From Streptomyces sp. CB01881 (GTDB lineage Bacteria; Actinomycetota; Actinomycetes; Streptomycetales; Streptomycetaceae): a DNA stretch of 64,000 nucleotides. The position numbers were made by a program, and so were the translations under genes. The stretch covers positions 8,666,904 through 8,730,903 of the forward strand of contig NZ_CP026498.1 of the NCBI RefSeq assembly GCF_002953255.1. The letters are read 5' to 3'. The notes under the pieces are model-generated. The model worked only from the letters and a program-made list of their open reading frames with translations. It had not been told where the DNA came from and ran no database searches. Shown here piece by piece: positions 27,989-37,180 of the stretch. Every line of letters starts with the position of its first letter. The stretch's first letter is position 1.

Positions 27989-28019
27989 TTGGCCCTGGGC
28001 ACCCTTCGGCGGATAGCCT
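27989..28019 (+). promoter_or_regulatory. Internal promoter before murE, leaderless type
   Basis: TTGGCC (27989-27994), a 19-base spacer and TAGCCT (28014-28019), which ends 7 bases before GTG 28027. It lies between ftsI and murE inside the dcw cluster. Confidence 0.5.
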
Positions 28020-28026
28020 TCCCGCC

Positions 28027-29592
28027 GTGCCGAAACCCGATCAAACCACCGTGACTCCGCCCCGCCCCGCCCGGGCCCAGGCCCAGCCGCTCGCCGGGCT
28101 GGCCCGTCTGCTCGGCCTCGCGCCGGTCGAGGGGGGACCGGTCACCGGTGTCACCCACGACTCCCGCGCGGTGCGCCCGGGCGATGTGTACGTGGCCTTC
28201 CCGGGCGCCAACCACCACGGCGCGGCCTTCGCAGCCCAGGCCGCCGCGGCGGGCGCGGTGGCGATGCTCACCGACCCGGCCGGCGCCGAGCTGGCGGCCG
28301 GCACCGGCCTGCCGCTGCTGGTGGTCGACCGGCCGCGGGCCCGGATGGGCGAGCTGGCCGCCGCCGTCTACGGCCGGCCCTCCGAGCGGCTGCTGATGAT
28401 CGGGCTGACCGGGACCAACGGCAAGACCACCACCTCCTACCTGGTCGAGGGCGGCCTGCGCGGCGCCGGGCGCAACCCCGGCGTGATCGGCACCGTCGAG
28501 ATGCGGGTCGGCAGCGAGCGGATCAAGAGCGAGCGGACCACCCCCGAGGCCACCGACCTGCACGCGATCCTCGCCGTGATGGGCGAGGCCGGCGCGGACG
28601 CGGTGACCATGGAGGTCTCCAGCCACGCGCTGGTCTTCGGCCGCACCGACGGCGTGGTCTACGACGTGGCGCTGTTCAACAACCTCACCCCCGAGCACCT
28701 CGACTTCCACCCGGACATGGAGGACTACTTCCAGGCGAAGGCCCGGCTCTTCCAGCCCGGCAAGTCCCGCCTCGGGGTGGCCAACCTGGACGACCAGTAC
28801 GGGCGCCGGCTGGTCGCCGAGGCAGAGATCCCGATCACCTCCTTCTCCGCCACCGGCGCGCCCGAGGCCGACTGGCGGGCGGTCGACGTCCAGCTCGGCC
28901 CGGTCGGCTCGACCTTCCGGGTGCTCGGGCCCGACGGCGCCGAGGCCGACGCGGCCGTCCCGCTGCCCGGCCCGTTCAACGTGGCCAACGCGCTGGCCGC
29001 GATCACCCTGCTGGTCACCGCCGGGCTGCCGTTGGAGCAGGCCGTCGCCGGGATCGCCGCGGTGCCCGGTGTGCCGGGCCGGCTGGAGCGGGTCGACGCC
29101 GGGCAGCCGTACGTCGCGGTGGTCGACTACGCCCACAAGCCGGACGCCCTGGAGGCCGTCCTCGGCTCGCTGCGCGAGGTCACCAAGGGCCGGCTGCACG
29201 TGGTGGTCGGCTGCGGCGGGGACCGCGACCCGCACAAGCGCGCCCCGATGGGCGCCATCGCCGCCCGCCTGGCCGACACCGCCCTGCTGACGAGCGACAA
29301 CCCGCGCAGCGAGGACCCGCTGGCGATCCTCGCCACCATGCTGACCGGCGCCGCCTCGGTGCCGGAGTCCGAGCGCGGCGCCGTCCTGGTGGTGCCCGAC
29401 CGTGCCGAGGCGATCCACCTCGCGGTGGCGCGCGCCCAGGCCGGGGACACCGTGCTGGTGGCCGGCAAGGGCCACGAGCTCGGCCAGTACGTACGAGACG
29501 AGATCCGCCCCTTCGACGACCGGGAGGTGCTGCGCGAATCCATCACGCAGACCACGGCCGCCCGGGGCGACCGAGGAGTAGAGCAGCAGTGA
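28027..29592 (+). CDS. murE: UDP-MurNAc-tripeptide synthetase MurE
   Basis: Adds the diamino acid to UDP-MurNAc-L-Ala-D-Glu, using ATP. The 521-residue Mur ligase has an ATP loop (IGLTGTNGKTTTSYLVE), the middle-domain SSHAL motif, and DNPRSEDP, the DNPR motif that marks diaminopimelate-adding enzymes. This fits streptomycete wall (LL- or meso-Dap). GTG 28027 is preferred over ATG 27940: the intervening codons (TTT, CCT, GAT, CTT) are unlike the rest of the gene, and a -10 sits 7 bases before the GTG. The stop overlaps murF by 4 bases. Confidence 0.93.
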   Translation: MPKPDQTTVTPPRPARAQAQPLAGLARLLGLAPVEGGPVTGVTHDSRAVRPGDVYVAFPGANHHGAAFAAQAAAAGAVAMLTDPAGAELAAGTGLPLLVVDRPRARMGELAAAVYGRPSERLLMIGLTGTNGKTTTSYLVEGGLRGAGRNPGVIGTVEMRVGSERIKSERTTPEATDLHAILAVMGEAGADAVTMEVSSHALVFGRTDGVVYDVALFNNLTPEHLDFHPDMEDYFQAKARLFQPGKSRLGVANLDDQYGRRLVAEAEIPITSFSATGAPEADWRAVDVQLGPVGSTFRVLGPDGAEADAAVPLPGPFNVANALAAITLLVTAGLPLEQAVAGIAAVPGVPGRLERVDAGQPYVAVVDYAHKPDALEAVLGSLREVTKGRLHVVVGCGGDRDPHKRAPMGAIAARLADTALLTSDNPRSEDPLAILATMLTGAASVPESERGAVLVVPDRAEAIHLAVARAQAGDTVLVAGKGHELGQYVRDEIRPFDDREVLRESITQTTAARGDRGVEQQ

Positions 29593-30992
29593 TCGCACTG
29601 ACCCTCGCCGAGGTGGCCGCAGCAGTCGGGGGCACCCTGGACGGCGCCGACCCCGGCACCCAGGTGACCGGTCCGGTCGAGGTCGACTCGCGGAAGGTGC
29701 GCCCCGGCGGCCTCTTCGCGGCCTTCGTCGGCGAGCACGTGGACGGCCACGAGTACGCGACCACCGCGGTCGCGGCGGGCGCCGTCGCGGTGCTCGCCTC
29801 CCGCCCGGTCGGCGTTCCCGCCGTCCTGGTCGACAGCGTGGTGGACGCGCTCGGCAAGCTGGCCCGCGCCGTGGTCGCCCGGGCCGAGGCCACCACCGTG
29901 GTCGCGCTGACCGGCTCGGCCGGCAAGACCAGCACCAAGGACCTGATCGCCCAGCTGCTCCAGCGCCGCGGCGAGACCGTCTACCCGCCCGGGTCGCTCA
30001 ACAACGAGATCGGCCACCCGATGACCGCGCTGCGGGTCGAGGCCGGCACCCGGCACCTGGTGATGGAGATGGGCGCCCGGCACAAGGGCGACATCGAGTA
30101 CCTCACCTCGATCACCCCGCCCCGGATCGGCCTGGTGCTGAACGTCGGCACCGCGCACGTCGGCGAGTTCGGCTCGAAGGAGGCGATCGCCGAGGCCAAG
30201 GGCGAGCTGGTCGAGTCGCTGCCGGCGGACGGTGCGGCGATCCTCAACGCCGACGACCCGCTGGTGCGCGCGATGGCCTCCCGGACGAAGGCGAGGGTGG
30301 TCCTCTTCGGGGAGTCGAAGGAGGCCCACGTCCGGGCACAGGATGTTCGCCTGGACTCCACCGGACGGCCATCGTTCACGCTGACCACCCCAGCCGGTTC
30401 CGCACCGGTGAACCTGCGCCTGTACGGTGAGCACCACGTCTCGAACGCCCTCGCCGCCGCTGCGGTGGCGGTGGAGCTCGGGATGTCCGTCGACGACACC
30501 GCCGAAGCACTGAGCGAGGCGGGTGCGCTGTCCCGCTGGCGCATGGAGGTCGTCGACCGGGCCGATGGTGTCACCGTCGTCAACGACGCCTACAACGCGA
30601 ACCCCGACTCGATGCGGGCCGCGCTGCGGGCGCTGGTCTCGATGGGGGGCCGCGGCCCGGAGCGCCGCCGGACCTGGGCGGTGCTCGGCGAGATGCGGGA
30701 GCTCGGCGAGGAGAGCCTGGCCGAGCACGACGCCATCGGGCGGCTCGCGGTACGGCTGGACGTCACCAAGCTGGTGGCGGTCGGCGGTCGCGAGGCGGCC
30801 TGCATGGAACTGGGCGCGAGGAACGAAGGTTCGTGGGGTGAGGAGTCGGTGCTGGTGTCCGACGCGGACGCGGCGGTCGAGCTGCTGCGCAGTCAGCTGC
30901 TGCCGGGGGATGTGGTCCTGGTGAAGGCCTCCCGCTCGGTGGGGCTGGAGAAGGTTGCCGAGGCGCTGCTCGCGGACGGTGCGGCCGCCTGA
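29589..30992 (+). CDS. murF: UDP-MurNAc-tripeptide-D-Ala-D-Ala ligase MurF
   Basis: Adds D-Ala-D-Ala to complete the UDP-MurNAc-pentapeptide. The 467-residue ligase has ATP loop VVALTGSAGKTSTKDLIAQ, the central EMGARHKGDIEYL region, and the C-terminal VVNDAYNANPDSMRAAL signature of MurF. The GTG start lies in the GTGA overlap with murE. The stop shares one base with the mraY ATG (TGATG). Confidence 0.95.
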   Translation: MIALTLAEVAAAVGGTLDGADPGTQVTGPVEVDSRKVRPGGLFAAFVGEHVDGHEYATTAVAAGAVAVLASRPVGVPAVLVDSVVDALGKLARAVVARAEATTVVALTGSAGKTSTKDLIAQLLQRRGETVYPPGSLNNEIGHPMTALRVEAGTRHLVMEMGARHKGDIEYLTSITPPRIGLVLNVGTAHVGEFGSKEAIAEAKGELVESLPADGAAILNADDPLVRAMASRTKARVVLFGESKEAHVRAQDVRLDSTGRPSFTLTTPAGSAPVNLRLYGEHHVSNALAAAAVAVELGMSVDDTAEALSEAGALSRWRMEVVDRADGVTVVNDAYNANPDSMRAALRALVSMGGRGPERRRTWAVLGEMRELGEESLAEHDAIGRLAVRLDVTKLVAVGGREAACMELGARNEGSWGEESVLVSDADAAVELLRSQLLPGDVVLVKASRSVGLEKVAEALLADGAAA

Positions 30993-32053
30993 TGAAGCAG
31001 ATCCTCTTCTCCGGCATGATCGGCCTGGTCCTGTCGTTGCTCGGCACCCCGGCCCTGATCAAGCTGCTCGCCAAGCGCGGCTACGGCCAGTACATCCGCG
31101 ACGACGGCCCCAAGGCGCACCACAGCAAGAAGGGCACGCCCACCATGGGCGGCATCGCCTTCATCCTGGCGACGGTCATCGCCTACTTCGCCACCAAGGC
31201 GATAACGGGCGAGACCCCGACCGCCTCCGGGCTGCTGGTGCTCTTCCTGACGGTGGGTCTGGGCCTGGTCGGCTTCCTCGACGACTACATCAAGGTCGTC
31301 AAGCGCCGCTCGCTCGGCCTGCGGGCGAAGGCCAAGCTCGTCGGCCAGTCCGCCGTCGCCCTCGTCTTCGCGGGGCTGGCGATGCAGTTCGCCGACGACC
31401 GCGGTCTCACCCCGGCCTCCCAGCACCTGTCGTTCGTCCGGGACTTCAAGTGGTCCATCGGGCCGGTGCTGTTCGTGATCTTCGCCTACTTCATGATCGC
31501 CGCGATGTCGAACGGCGTGAACCTGACGGACGGTCTGGACGGTCTGGCGACCGGCGCCTCGGTGATGGTCTTCGGCGCCTACACCTTCATCGGCGTCTGG
31601 GAGTACGGCCAGAGCTGCGCCTACGCCATCTCGGCCACCGCCAACTGCTACGACGTGCGCGACCCGCTGGACCTCGCGGTGGTCGCCGCCGCCCTGATGG
31701 GCTCCTGCTTCGGCTTCCTCTGGTGGAACACCTCGCCCGCCAAGATCTTCATGGGTGACACCGGCTCGCTCGCCCTCGGCGGCGCCCTGGCCGGCCTGGC
31801 GATCTGCTCCCGCACCGAGCTGCTGCTCGCGCTGCTCGGCGGCCTCTACGTGATCATCACCCTCTCGGTGATCATCCAGGTCGGCTCCTTCCGGATGACC
31901 GGCAAGCGCGTCTTCAAGATGGCCCCGCTCCAGCACCACTTCGAACTCAAGGGCTGGACCGAGGTCCTGATCGTGGTCCGCTTCTGGATCATCCAGGGCC
32001 TCTGCGTGGCCGTCGGCCTCGGCCTCTTCTACGCGGGATGGGTGACCGGATGA
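30992..32053 (+). CDS. mraY: Phospho-MurNAc-pentapeptide transferase MraY
   Basis: Transfers phospho-MurNAc-pentapeptide to undecaprenyl phosphate, giving lipid I. The 353-residue protein has about ten membrane helices. Signatures are GPKAHHSKKGTPTMGGIAF, the DDYIKVVKRRSLGLRAKAK cytoplasmic loop with the catalytic aspartates, NLTDGLDGLATG and MGDTGSLALGG. The start overlaps murF by one base and the stop overlaps murD by 4 bases. Confidence 0.96.
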   Translation: MKQILFSGMIGLVLSLLGTPALIKLLAKRGYGQYIRDDGPKAHHSKKGTPTMGGIAFILATVIAYFATKAITGETPTASGLLVLFLTVGLGLVGFLDDYIKVVKRRSLGLRAKAKLVGQSAVALVFAGLAMQFADDRGLTPASQHLSFVRDFKWSIGPVLFVIFAYFMIAAMSNGVNLTDGLDGLATGASVMVFGAYTFIGVWEYGQSCAYAISATANCYDVRDPLDLAVVAAALMGSCFGFLWWNTSPAKIFMGDTGSLALGGALAGLAICSRTELLLALLGGLYVIITLSVIIQVGSFRMTGKRVFKMAPLQHHFELKGWTEVLIVVRFWIIQGLCVAVGLGLFYAGWVTG

Positions 32054-33483
32054 CCAACCCCGACTGGGCCGCACTGCCGGTCACCGTCGCCGGCCTCGGC
32101 GTCTCCGGGATCAGCGCCGCCCGCGTGCTGCACGGCCTCGGTGCCCACGTCACCGTCGTGGACGGCGGTTCGAGCGAGGGCCTGAAGGCCCGCGCCGCCG
32201 AGCTGACGGCCCAGGGCATCACCGTGCGCCTCGGCGACGGCGACAGCCTGCCCGAGGGCACCCGGCTGATCGTCACCTCGCCCGGCTGGCCGCCCAGCAG
32301 CCCGCTGTTCGCCGCCGCCGACGCGGCCGGCATCGAGGTCTGGGGTGACGTCGAACTCGCCTGGCGGCTGCGCAGGCCGCTGCCGGCCACCGGCGAACCC
32401 GCCCCCTGGCTGGCCGTCACCGGCACCAACGGCAAGACCACCACCGTCCAGATGCTCGCCTCGATCCTCACCGCCGCCGGCCGGCGCACCGCCGCCGTCG
32501 GCAACGTCGGGGTCTCGGTGCTGGACGCGGTGCTCGCCGACGAGCCGTACGACGTGCTCGCGGTCGAACTCTCCAGCTACCAGCTGCACTGGGCGCCCTC
32601 GCTGCGCCCGTACTCGGCGGCCGTCCTCAACCTGGCGCCGGACCACCTGGACTGGCACGGCTCGATGGAGGCGTACGCCGCCGACAAGGGCCGGATCTAC
32701 GAGGGCAACGTCGTCGCCTGCGTCTACAACCTGGCCGACCCGGCCACCGAGGCGCTGGTCCGCGAGGCCGATGTCGAGGAGGGGTGCCGGGCGGTCGGCT
32801 TCGGCCTCGGGGCGCCCGGCCTGTCGAACTTCGGCGTGGTCGACGGCCTGCTGGTGGACCGCGCCTTCGTGGCGGACCGGGCCAAGAGCGCCGCCGAGCT
32901 GGGCTCCGTCGAGGACGTCAACCCGCCGGCGCCGCACAACATCGCCAACGCGCTCGCCGCCGCCGCCCTCGCCCGGGCGTACGGGGTCGACCCCAAGGCC
33001 GTCCGCGAGGGCCTGCGGGCCTTCCGTCCGGACGCCCACCGGATCGCCGAGGTCGGCGTGGTCGACGGCGTCACGTACATCGACGACTCCAAGGCCACCA
33101 ACACGCACGCCGCGGCGGCCTCGCTGGCCGCGTACCGGCCGATCGTCTGGATCGCCGGCGGCCTGGCCAAGGGCGCCACCTTCGACGACCTCGTCCAGGG
33201 CGCGGCCGAGCGGCTGCGCGGCGCGGTGCTGATCGGCGAGGACCGCGCGCTGGTCCGGGAGGCCCTGGCGCGACACGCGCCGGATGTCCCGGTCATCGAG
33301 GCCGCCGAGGGCCAGACTGGCGCGGTGGCGATGACGGAGGTGGTCCGCGCGGCCGCGTCGCTCGCCCAATCGGGTGACACGGTGCTGCTGGCCCCGGCCT
33401 GCGCCTCGATGGACATGTTCACCAACTACGGCGAGCGCGGCGACCTCTTCGCGGCGGCGGTCCGGGGGCTGGCGGGCAGCTGA
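32050..33483 (+). CDS. murD: UDP-MurNAc-L-Ala:D-Glu ligase MurD
   Basis: Adds D-glutamate to UDP-MurNAc-L-alanine. The 477-residue ligase has a UDP-binding N-terminus (VTVAGLGVSGISAARVLHGLG), the ATP loop LAVTGTNGKTTTVQMLAS, VELSSYQLHW and the C-terminal DDSKATNTHAAAASL. ATG 32050 within ATGA at the mraY end is preferred; a start at 32038 would only add four residues. No murC lies in this cluster, as is usual in streptomycetes. Confidence 0.95.
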   Translation: MTNPDWAALPVTVAGLGVSGISAARVLHGLGAHVTVVDGGSSEGLKARAAELTAQGITVRLGDGDSLPEGTRLIVTSPGWPPSSPLFAAADAAGIEVWGDVELAWRLRRPLPATGEPAPWLAVTGTNGKTTTVQMLASILTAAGRRTAAVGNVGVSVLDAVLADEPYDVLAVELSSYQLHWAPSLRPYSAAVLNLAPDHLDWHGSMEAYAADKGRIYEGNVVACVYNLADPATEALVREADVEEGCRAVGFGLGAPGLSNFGVVDGLLVDRAFVADRAKSAAELGSVEDVNPPAPHNIANALAAAALARAYGVDPKAVREGLRAFRPDAHRIAEVGVVDGVTYIDDSKATNTHAAAASLAAYRPIVWIAGGLAKGATFDDLVQGAAERLRGAVLIGEDRALVREALARHAPDVPVIEAAEGQTGAVAMTEVVRAAASLAQSGDTVLLAPACASMDMFTNYGERGDLFAAAVRGLAGS

Positions 33484-33555
33484 CGGCCCCCGGCCGAGCG
33501 GACCCCGGGGCCGCGGCCGGGAGGCGGGCGGGGCGAAGACGGAGGAGAGCAGGGC

Positions 33556-34932
33556 GTGGTGGCGGGGCAGGGCAGGGCGGGCGGTACCGGTGCGCCGGAG
33601 AAGGGCCCGGCCGATCCCTGGCGGGTGATCTCGGCCACCACGACCGCCTACAAGTCGGCCGGGCCGGTGGCCCGTGTGCAGGCCTTCCGGGCCCGTTTGC
33701 GGTACACGCTGGACCGGCCGCTGACGCCCTATCTGCTGATCATCGGCTCGACGCTGCTGCTGGTGGTGCTCGGCCTGCTGATGGTCTTCTCCGCCTCGCA
33801 GATCCTCGCCCTGGGCCAGCACCGCTCGGCACAGTTCTACTTCCTCAAACAGCTGGTCGCGGCCATGCTCGGCCTCGTCCTGCTGATCGGCTTCGCGTCC
33901 GTCCCGGTCGCGGTGCTGCGGGTGATCGTCTACCCGGTGATGCTCGGGGTGATCGGCGCGCTGGCGCTGGTCGCCATCCCCGGCGTCGGGGTGGAGGTCA
34001 ACGGCAACCGGAACTGGCTGGACCTGGGCTTCTTCCAGTTCCAGCCGTCCGAGTTCGCCAAACTCGCGCTGGTGCTCTGGGGCGCCGACCTGCTCGCCCG
34101 CAAGCAGCGCAACGGCACCCTCGACCAGTGGAAGCACCTGCTCGTGCCGCTGGTGCCCGGCGCCCTGCTGCTGCTCGCGATGATCATGCTCGGCGGTGAC
34201 ATGGGCACCTCGATGATCCTGGTGGCCATGCTGTTCGGCCTGCTCTGGATGGTCGGCGCCCCGCTGCGGCTGTTCGTGGCCACCCTCGGCGTCGCCGTCG
34301 TGGTGTGCACCGCCCTGGTGGTGACCGTCCCGCACCGGGCCGAACGGCTCTCCTGCATCGGCGTCACCAAGCTCGACCCGGCCGGCGCCTGTTTCCAGGC
34401 CCTGCACGGGGTCTATTCGTTCGGGCTCGGCGGTCTCTTCGGCTCCGGACTCGGCGCCGGCGTCGAGAAATGGGGCCAGCTCCCGGAGGCGCACACCGAC
34501 TTCATCTTCGCCGCGACGGGCGAGGAACTGGGCCTGGTGGGGACGCTGTCGGTGATCGGTCTCTTTGCGGCACTAGGCTACGCGGGTATCCGTGTGGCCA
34601 TCGGTACGAAGGACCCCTTCGTCAGGTACGCCGCGGGAGCCGCCACCACGTGGATCATGGCGCAGGCCGTGATCAACCTCGGGTCGGCGCTGGGACTGCT
34701 GCCCATCGCGGGCGTCCCGCTCCCGCTGTTCTCCTACGGCGGTTCCGCCATGCTGTCGGCCATGTCCGCGATCGGTGTGCTGCTCTGCCTCGCACGCAGC
34801 ACCTCGGGCGCGAAGGCGGCCCTGGCCGCCCGGAGCAAGAACTCCCGGATCAGGAGACGACTGGCCCGGGTGCTGCCACGACGACGAACCACAGCGCGCC
34901 CGGCCCCGGTGCCGGCGCGCAGGGAGCGGTGA
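33556..34932 (+). CDS. ftsW: Septal peptidoglycan glycosyltransferase FtsW
   Basis: SEDS-family lipid II polymerase working with FtsI. The 458-residue protein has about ten membrane helices after a roughly 50-residue cytoplasmic N-terminus. NGNRNWLDLGFFQFQPSEFAK holds the conserved SEDS loop. The large extracellular loop ends in KWGQLPEAHTDFIFAATGEELG, with the conserved LPEAHTDFIFA block, and the C-terminal region has PLPLFSYGGSAMLS. The basic tail is cytoplasmic. GTG 33556 follows GGAGGAG by about 8 bases. A 72-base gap separates it from murD. Confidence 0.94.
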   Translation: MVAGQGRAGGTGAPEKGPADPWRVISATTTAYKSAGPVARVQAFRARLRYTLDRPLTPYLLIIGSTLLLVVLGLLMVFSASQILALGQHRSAQFYFLKQLVAAMLGLVLLIGFASVPVAVLRVIVYPVMLGVIGALALVAIPGVGVEVNGNRNWLDLGFFQFQPSEFAKLALVLWGADLLARKQRNGTLDQWKHLLVPLVPGALLLLAMIMLGGDMGTSMILVAMLFGLLWMVGAPLRLFVATLGVAVVVCTALVVTVPHRAERLSCIGVTKLDPAGACFQALHGVYSFGLGGLFGSGLGAGVEKWGQLPEAHTDFIFAATGEELGLVGTLSVIGLFAALGYAGIRVAIGTKDPFVRYAAGAATTWIMAQAVINLGSALGLLPIAGVPLPLFSYGGSAMLSAMSAIGVLLCLARSTSGAKAALAARSKNSRIRRRLARVLPRRRTTARPAPVPARRER

Positions 34933-34938
34933 ATTTCG

Positions 34939-36045
34939 GTGCATGTCGTACTCGCCGGCGGGGGGACCGCCGGTCACATCGAGCCGGCCCTCGCCCTCGC
35001 GGACGCCCTCCGCAGGCACGACCCGTCCATCGGGATCACCGCCCTGGGCACCGAACGCGGCCTGGAGACCCGGCTGGTACCCGAGCGCGGCTACCAGCTG
35101 GAGCTGATCCCGGCCGTCCCGCTGCCGCGCAAGCCCACCCCCGAGCTGATCACCGTCCCGGGCCGGCTGCGCGGCACCGTCCGGGCCGCCCAGGAGATCA
35201 TCGAGCGGGTCAACGCGGACGTGGTGGTCGGCTTCGGCGGCTACGTCGCGATGCCGGCCTACCTGGCCGCCAAGCGGGCCGGTGTGCCGATCGTGGTGCA
35301 CGAGGCCAACGCCCGGCCCGGCCTGGCCAACAAGATCGGCGCCCGGTACAGCGACTTCGTCGCCGTCTCCACGCCGGACAGCAAGCTGCGCGACTCCCGG
35401 TACATCGGCATCCCGCTGCGCCGGACCATCGCCACGCTGGACCGTAACGCGGCCCGCCCGGAGGCCCGGCACTACTTCGGCCTCGACCAGCGGCTGCCCA
35501 CCCTGCTGGTCTCCGGCGGTTCGCAGGGCGCCCGCCGCCTCAACGAGACCGTCACCGCGATCGCGCCGCGGCTCCAGCAGTACGGCGTGCAGATCCTGCA
35601 CGCGGTCGGCCCGAAGAACGAGCTGCCGCAGGTGGACGACATCCCCGGGATGCCGCCGTACCGCCCGGTGCCGTACGTCGACCGGATGGACCTCGCGTAC
35701 GCCGCCGCCGACCTGATGCTCTGCCGGGCCGGCGCCATGACGGTGGCCGAGCTGGCCGCGGTCGGCCTGCCCGCCGCCTTCGTCCCGCTGCCGATCGGCA
35801 ACGGCGAGCAGCGGCTGAACGCCCAGCCGATGGTCAAGGCCGGCGGCGGCCTGCTGGTCGACGACGCGGAGCTGACCCCGGACTGGGTGCTGCAGAACGT
35901 GCTGCCGGTCCTCACCGACCCGCAGAAGCTCTGGGACATGAGCCGGTCCGCCGCCGAGTTCGGCCGCCGGGACGCCGACGAGCTGCTGGTCGGCATGGTG
36001 TACGAGGCGATCGAGGCAGCCCGGGGCGGCCGCCGTCGTGGCTGA
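34939..36045 (+). CDS. murG: UDP-GlcNAc:lipid I N-acetylglucosaminyltransferase MurG
   Basis: Makes lipid II on the inner membrane face. The 368-residue GT28 enzyme has the first glycine loop (VVLAGGGTAGHIEPALALADAL), VVGFGGYVAMPAYLAA, the second loop LLVSGGSQGARRLNE, and LMLCRAGAMTVAELAAVGLPA at the UDP-GlcNAc site. It starts at GTG 34939, 6 bases after ftsW, and ends overlapping ftsQ by 8 bases. Confidence 0.96.
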   Translation: MHVVLAGGGTAGHIEPALALADALRRHDPSIGITALGTERGLETRLVPERGYQLELIPAVPLPRKPTPELITVPGRLRGTVRAAQEIIERVNADVVVGFGGYVAMPAYLAAKRAGVPIVVHEANARPGLANKIGARYSDFVAVSTPDSKLRDSRYIGIPLRRTIATLDRNAARPEARHYFGLDQRLPTLLVSGGSQGARRLNETVTAIAPRLQQYGVQILHAVGPKNELPQVDDIPGMPPYRPVPYVDRMDLAYAAADLMLCRAGAMTVAELAAVGLPAAFVPLPIGNGEQRLNAQPMVKAGGGLLVDDAELTPDWVLQNVLPVLTDPQKLWDMSRSAAEFGRRDADELLVGMVYEAIEAARGGRRRG

Positions 36046-36814
36046 CGGCCGGCTCGCCGACCCCCTGGACGACGAGCTGGAGACCGGGGAGTACGCTCCC
36101 CGGCTCCGGCTCTCCCGGCGGGGCGTCGTGGTGCTGGGTGCGCTCGGCGCCCTGGTACTCGGCGGGCTGGCCTGGCTGGTGTTCCTCTCGTCGGTGCTGG
36201 ACGTGCGCAGCGTCTCGGTGCAGGGCGTGCAGGACGACAAGCTGACGGCCGACCAGGTCCGCGCGGCGATCGGCACGGTCGGCGACGGCCCGCTGGCCCG
36301 GGTGGACCTGGCCGGCGTCGAGCGGCGGGTGAAGGCGATCCCGCGGGTGGCCGGGGCCGAGGTCTGGCGCGGCTGGCCGCACACCCTCCAGGTGAAGATC
36401 GTCCAGCGCAGGCCGGTCGCCGCCGTCAAGGAGGAGGACGGCCGGTTCACCCAGGTCGACGCGGGGGGCGTGAGCTTCGCCACCGAGGCGGCCGCCCCCG
36501 AGGGGGTGCCGGTGGTGGAGCTGCGGCTCGGTCAGCCGGCCCGGGACGCGGACCAGGTGATCTCCAGGCCGCAGCTGGTGCAGGGCGCGGTGGCGGTGGC
36601 CGCCGGCCTGCCCGACGAGGTCCGGCAGCGGGCCGGGTCGGTGCTGGTGCACTCCTACGACGACATCCAGTTGCAGCTCAGCGGGGGTGCGACGGTGCGC
36701 TGGGGGAGTCCGGAGCAGACCGATCGCAAGGCCCGGGTCCTGGTGGCGCTGCTGCATCAGAAGGGTACGAACTTCGATGTCAGCGCTCCGGAGGCGCCGG
36801 CGGTGTCCGGATGA
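36038..36814 (+). CDS. ftsQ: Cell division protein FtsQ/DivIB
   Basis: 258-residue bitopic septal protein. The short cytoplasmic tail, a membrane helix (VVVLGALGALVLGGLAWLVF, about 29-48), a POTRA domain (LDVRSVSVQGVQDDKLTADQ) and a beta domain are in the usual order. It links FtsL/DivIC to the ring and regulates FtsW-FtsI. The GTG start lies inside murG. The 366-base gap after it carries the ftsZ control region. Confidence 0.93.
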   Translation: MADGRLADPLDDELETGEYAPRLRLSRRGVVVLGALGALVLGGLAWLVFLSSVLDVRSVSVQGVQDDKLTADQVRAAIGTVGDGPLARVDLAGVERRVKAIPRVAGAEVWRGWPHTLQVKIVQRRPVAAVKEEDGRFTQVDAGGVSFATEAAAPEGVPVVELRLGQPARDADQVISRPQLVQGAVAVAAGLPDEVRQRAGSVLVHSYDDIQLQLSGGATVRWGSPEQTDRKARVLVALLHQKGTNFDVSAPEAPAVSG

Positions 36815-36941
36815 TCCGGTAGGTTCTCTGTCTGGGGGAGGGGTTGACGCGGGTTTCGTGTCGGCCTGACCCTTGGTGGTCACCCCGGTTTCATAAGCCG
36901 GTTGATGATCACATAGGCTCAAAAGAAAAAGGGAAGCTCGG

Positions 36942-37054
36942 CGTGTTCGTTGAAACACGTGCCCGGGGCCACCTAGTGTCCTGTGTCACCAGACTGTGCT
37001 TCCTGGTGATGTGACGGGGGCACAGGACTAACCCTAAAGGTCAAGTTTAGGGTT
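36942..37054 (+). promoter_or_regulatory. ftsZ control region: promoter plus three inverted repeats
   Basis: Within the 366-base ftsQ-ftsZ spacer. TTGAAA (36950-36955), 18 bases, TAGTGT (36974-36979) is a candidate promoter. Two GTGTC motifs (36976-36980 and 36983-36987; GACAC on the other strand, the WhiA consensus) overlap its -10. Inverted repeats: CGTGTT/AACACG (36942-36959); a two-part hairpin with GTCCTGTG/CACAGGAC outside (36978-36985, 37021-37028) and TCACCAG/CTGGTGA inside; and AACCCTAAA/TTTAGGGTT (37030-37054). Streptomyces ftsZ is known to have several promoters here and to be a BldD and WhiA/WhiB target. Confidence 0.6.
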
Positions 37055-37180
37055 GGGGTCGGCGGTCGGCATTTCAGACATTCAGTCAGAAACCAGGCTC
37101 CCTACCCATCGACATCCGTCGGAACGGCACCCCACCGGGAGCCGGGCCGACCCGGAAATTCGAGGCGAGAGGCCTTCGAC

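Noticed and set aside
27940..28026. MurE starting at ATG 27940
   Set aside because: Codon choice in this stretch is atypical and a -10 element lies inside it.
25669..29598. A 1309-codon open frame antisense to ftsI and murE
   Set aside because: It lies opposite two clear genes and has the Gly/Val/Arg/Gln-rich composition of a high-G+C shadow frame, with no domain signature.
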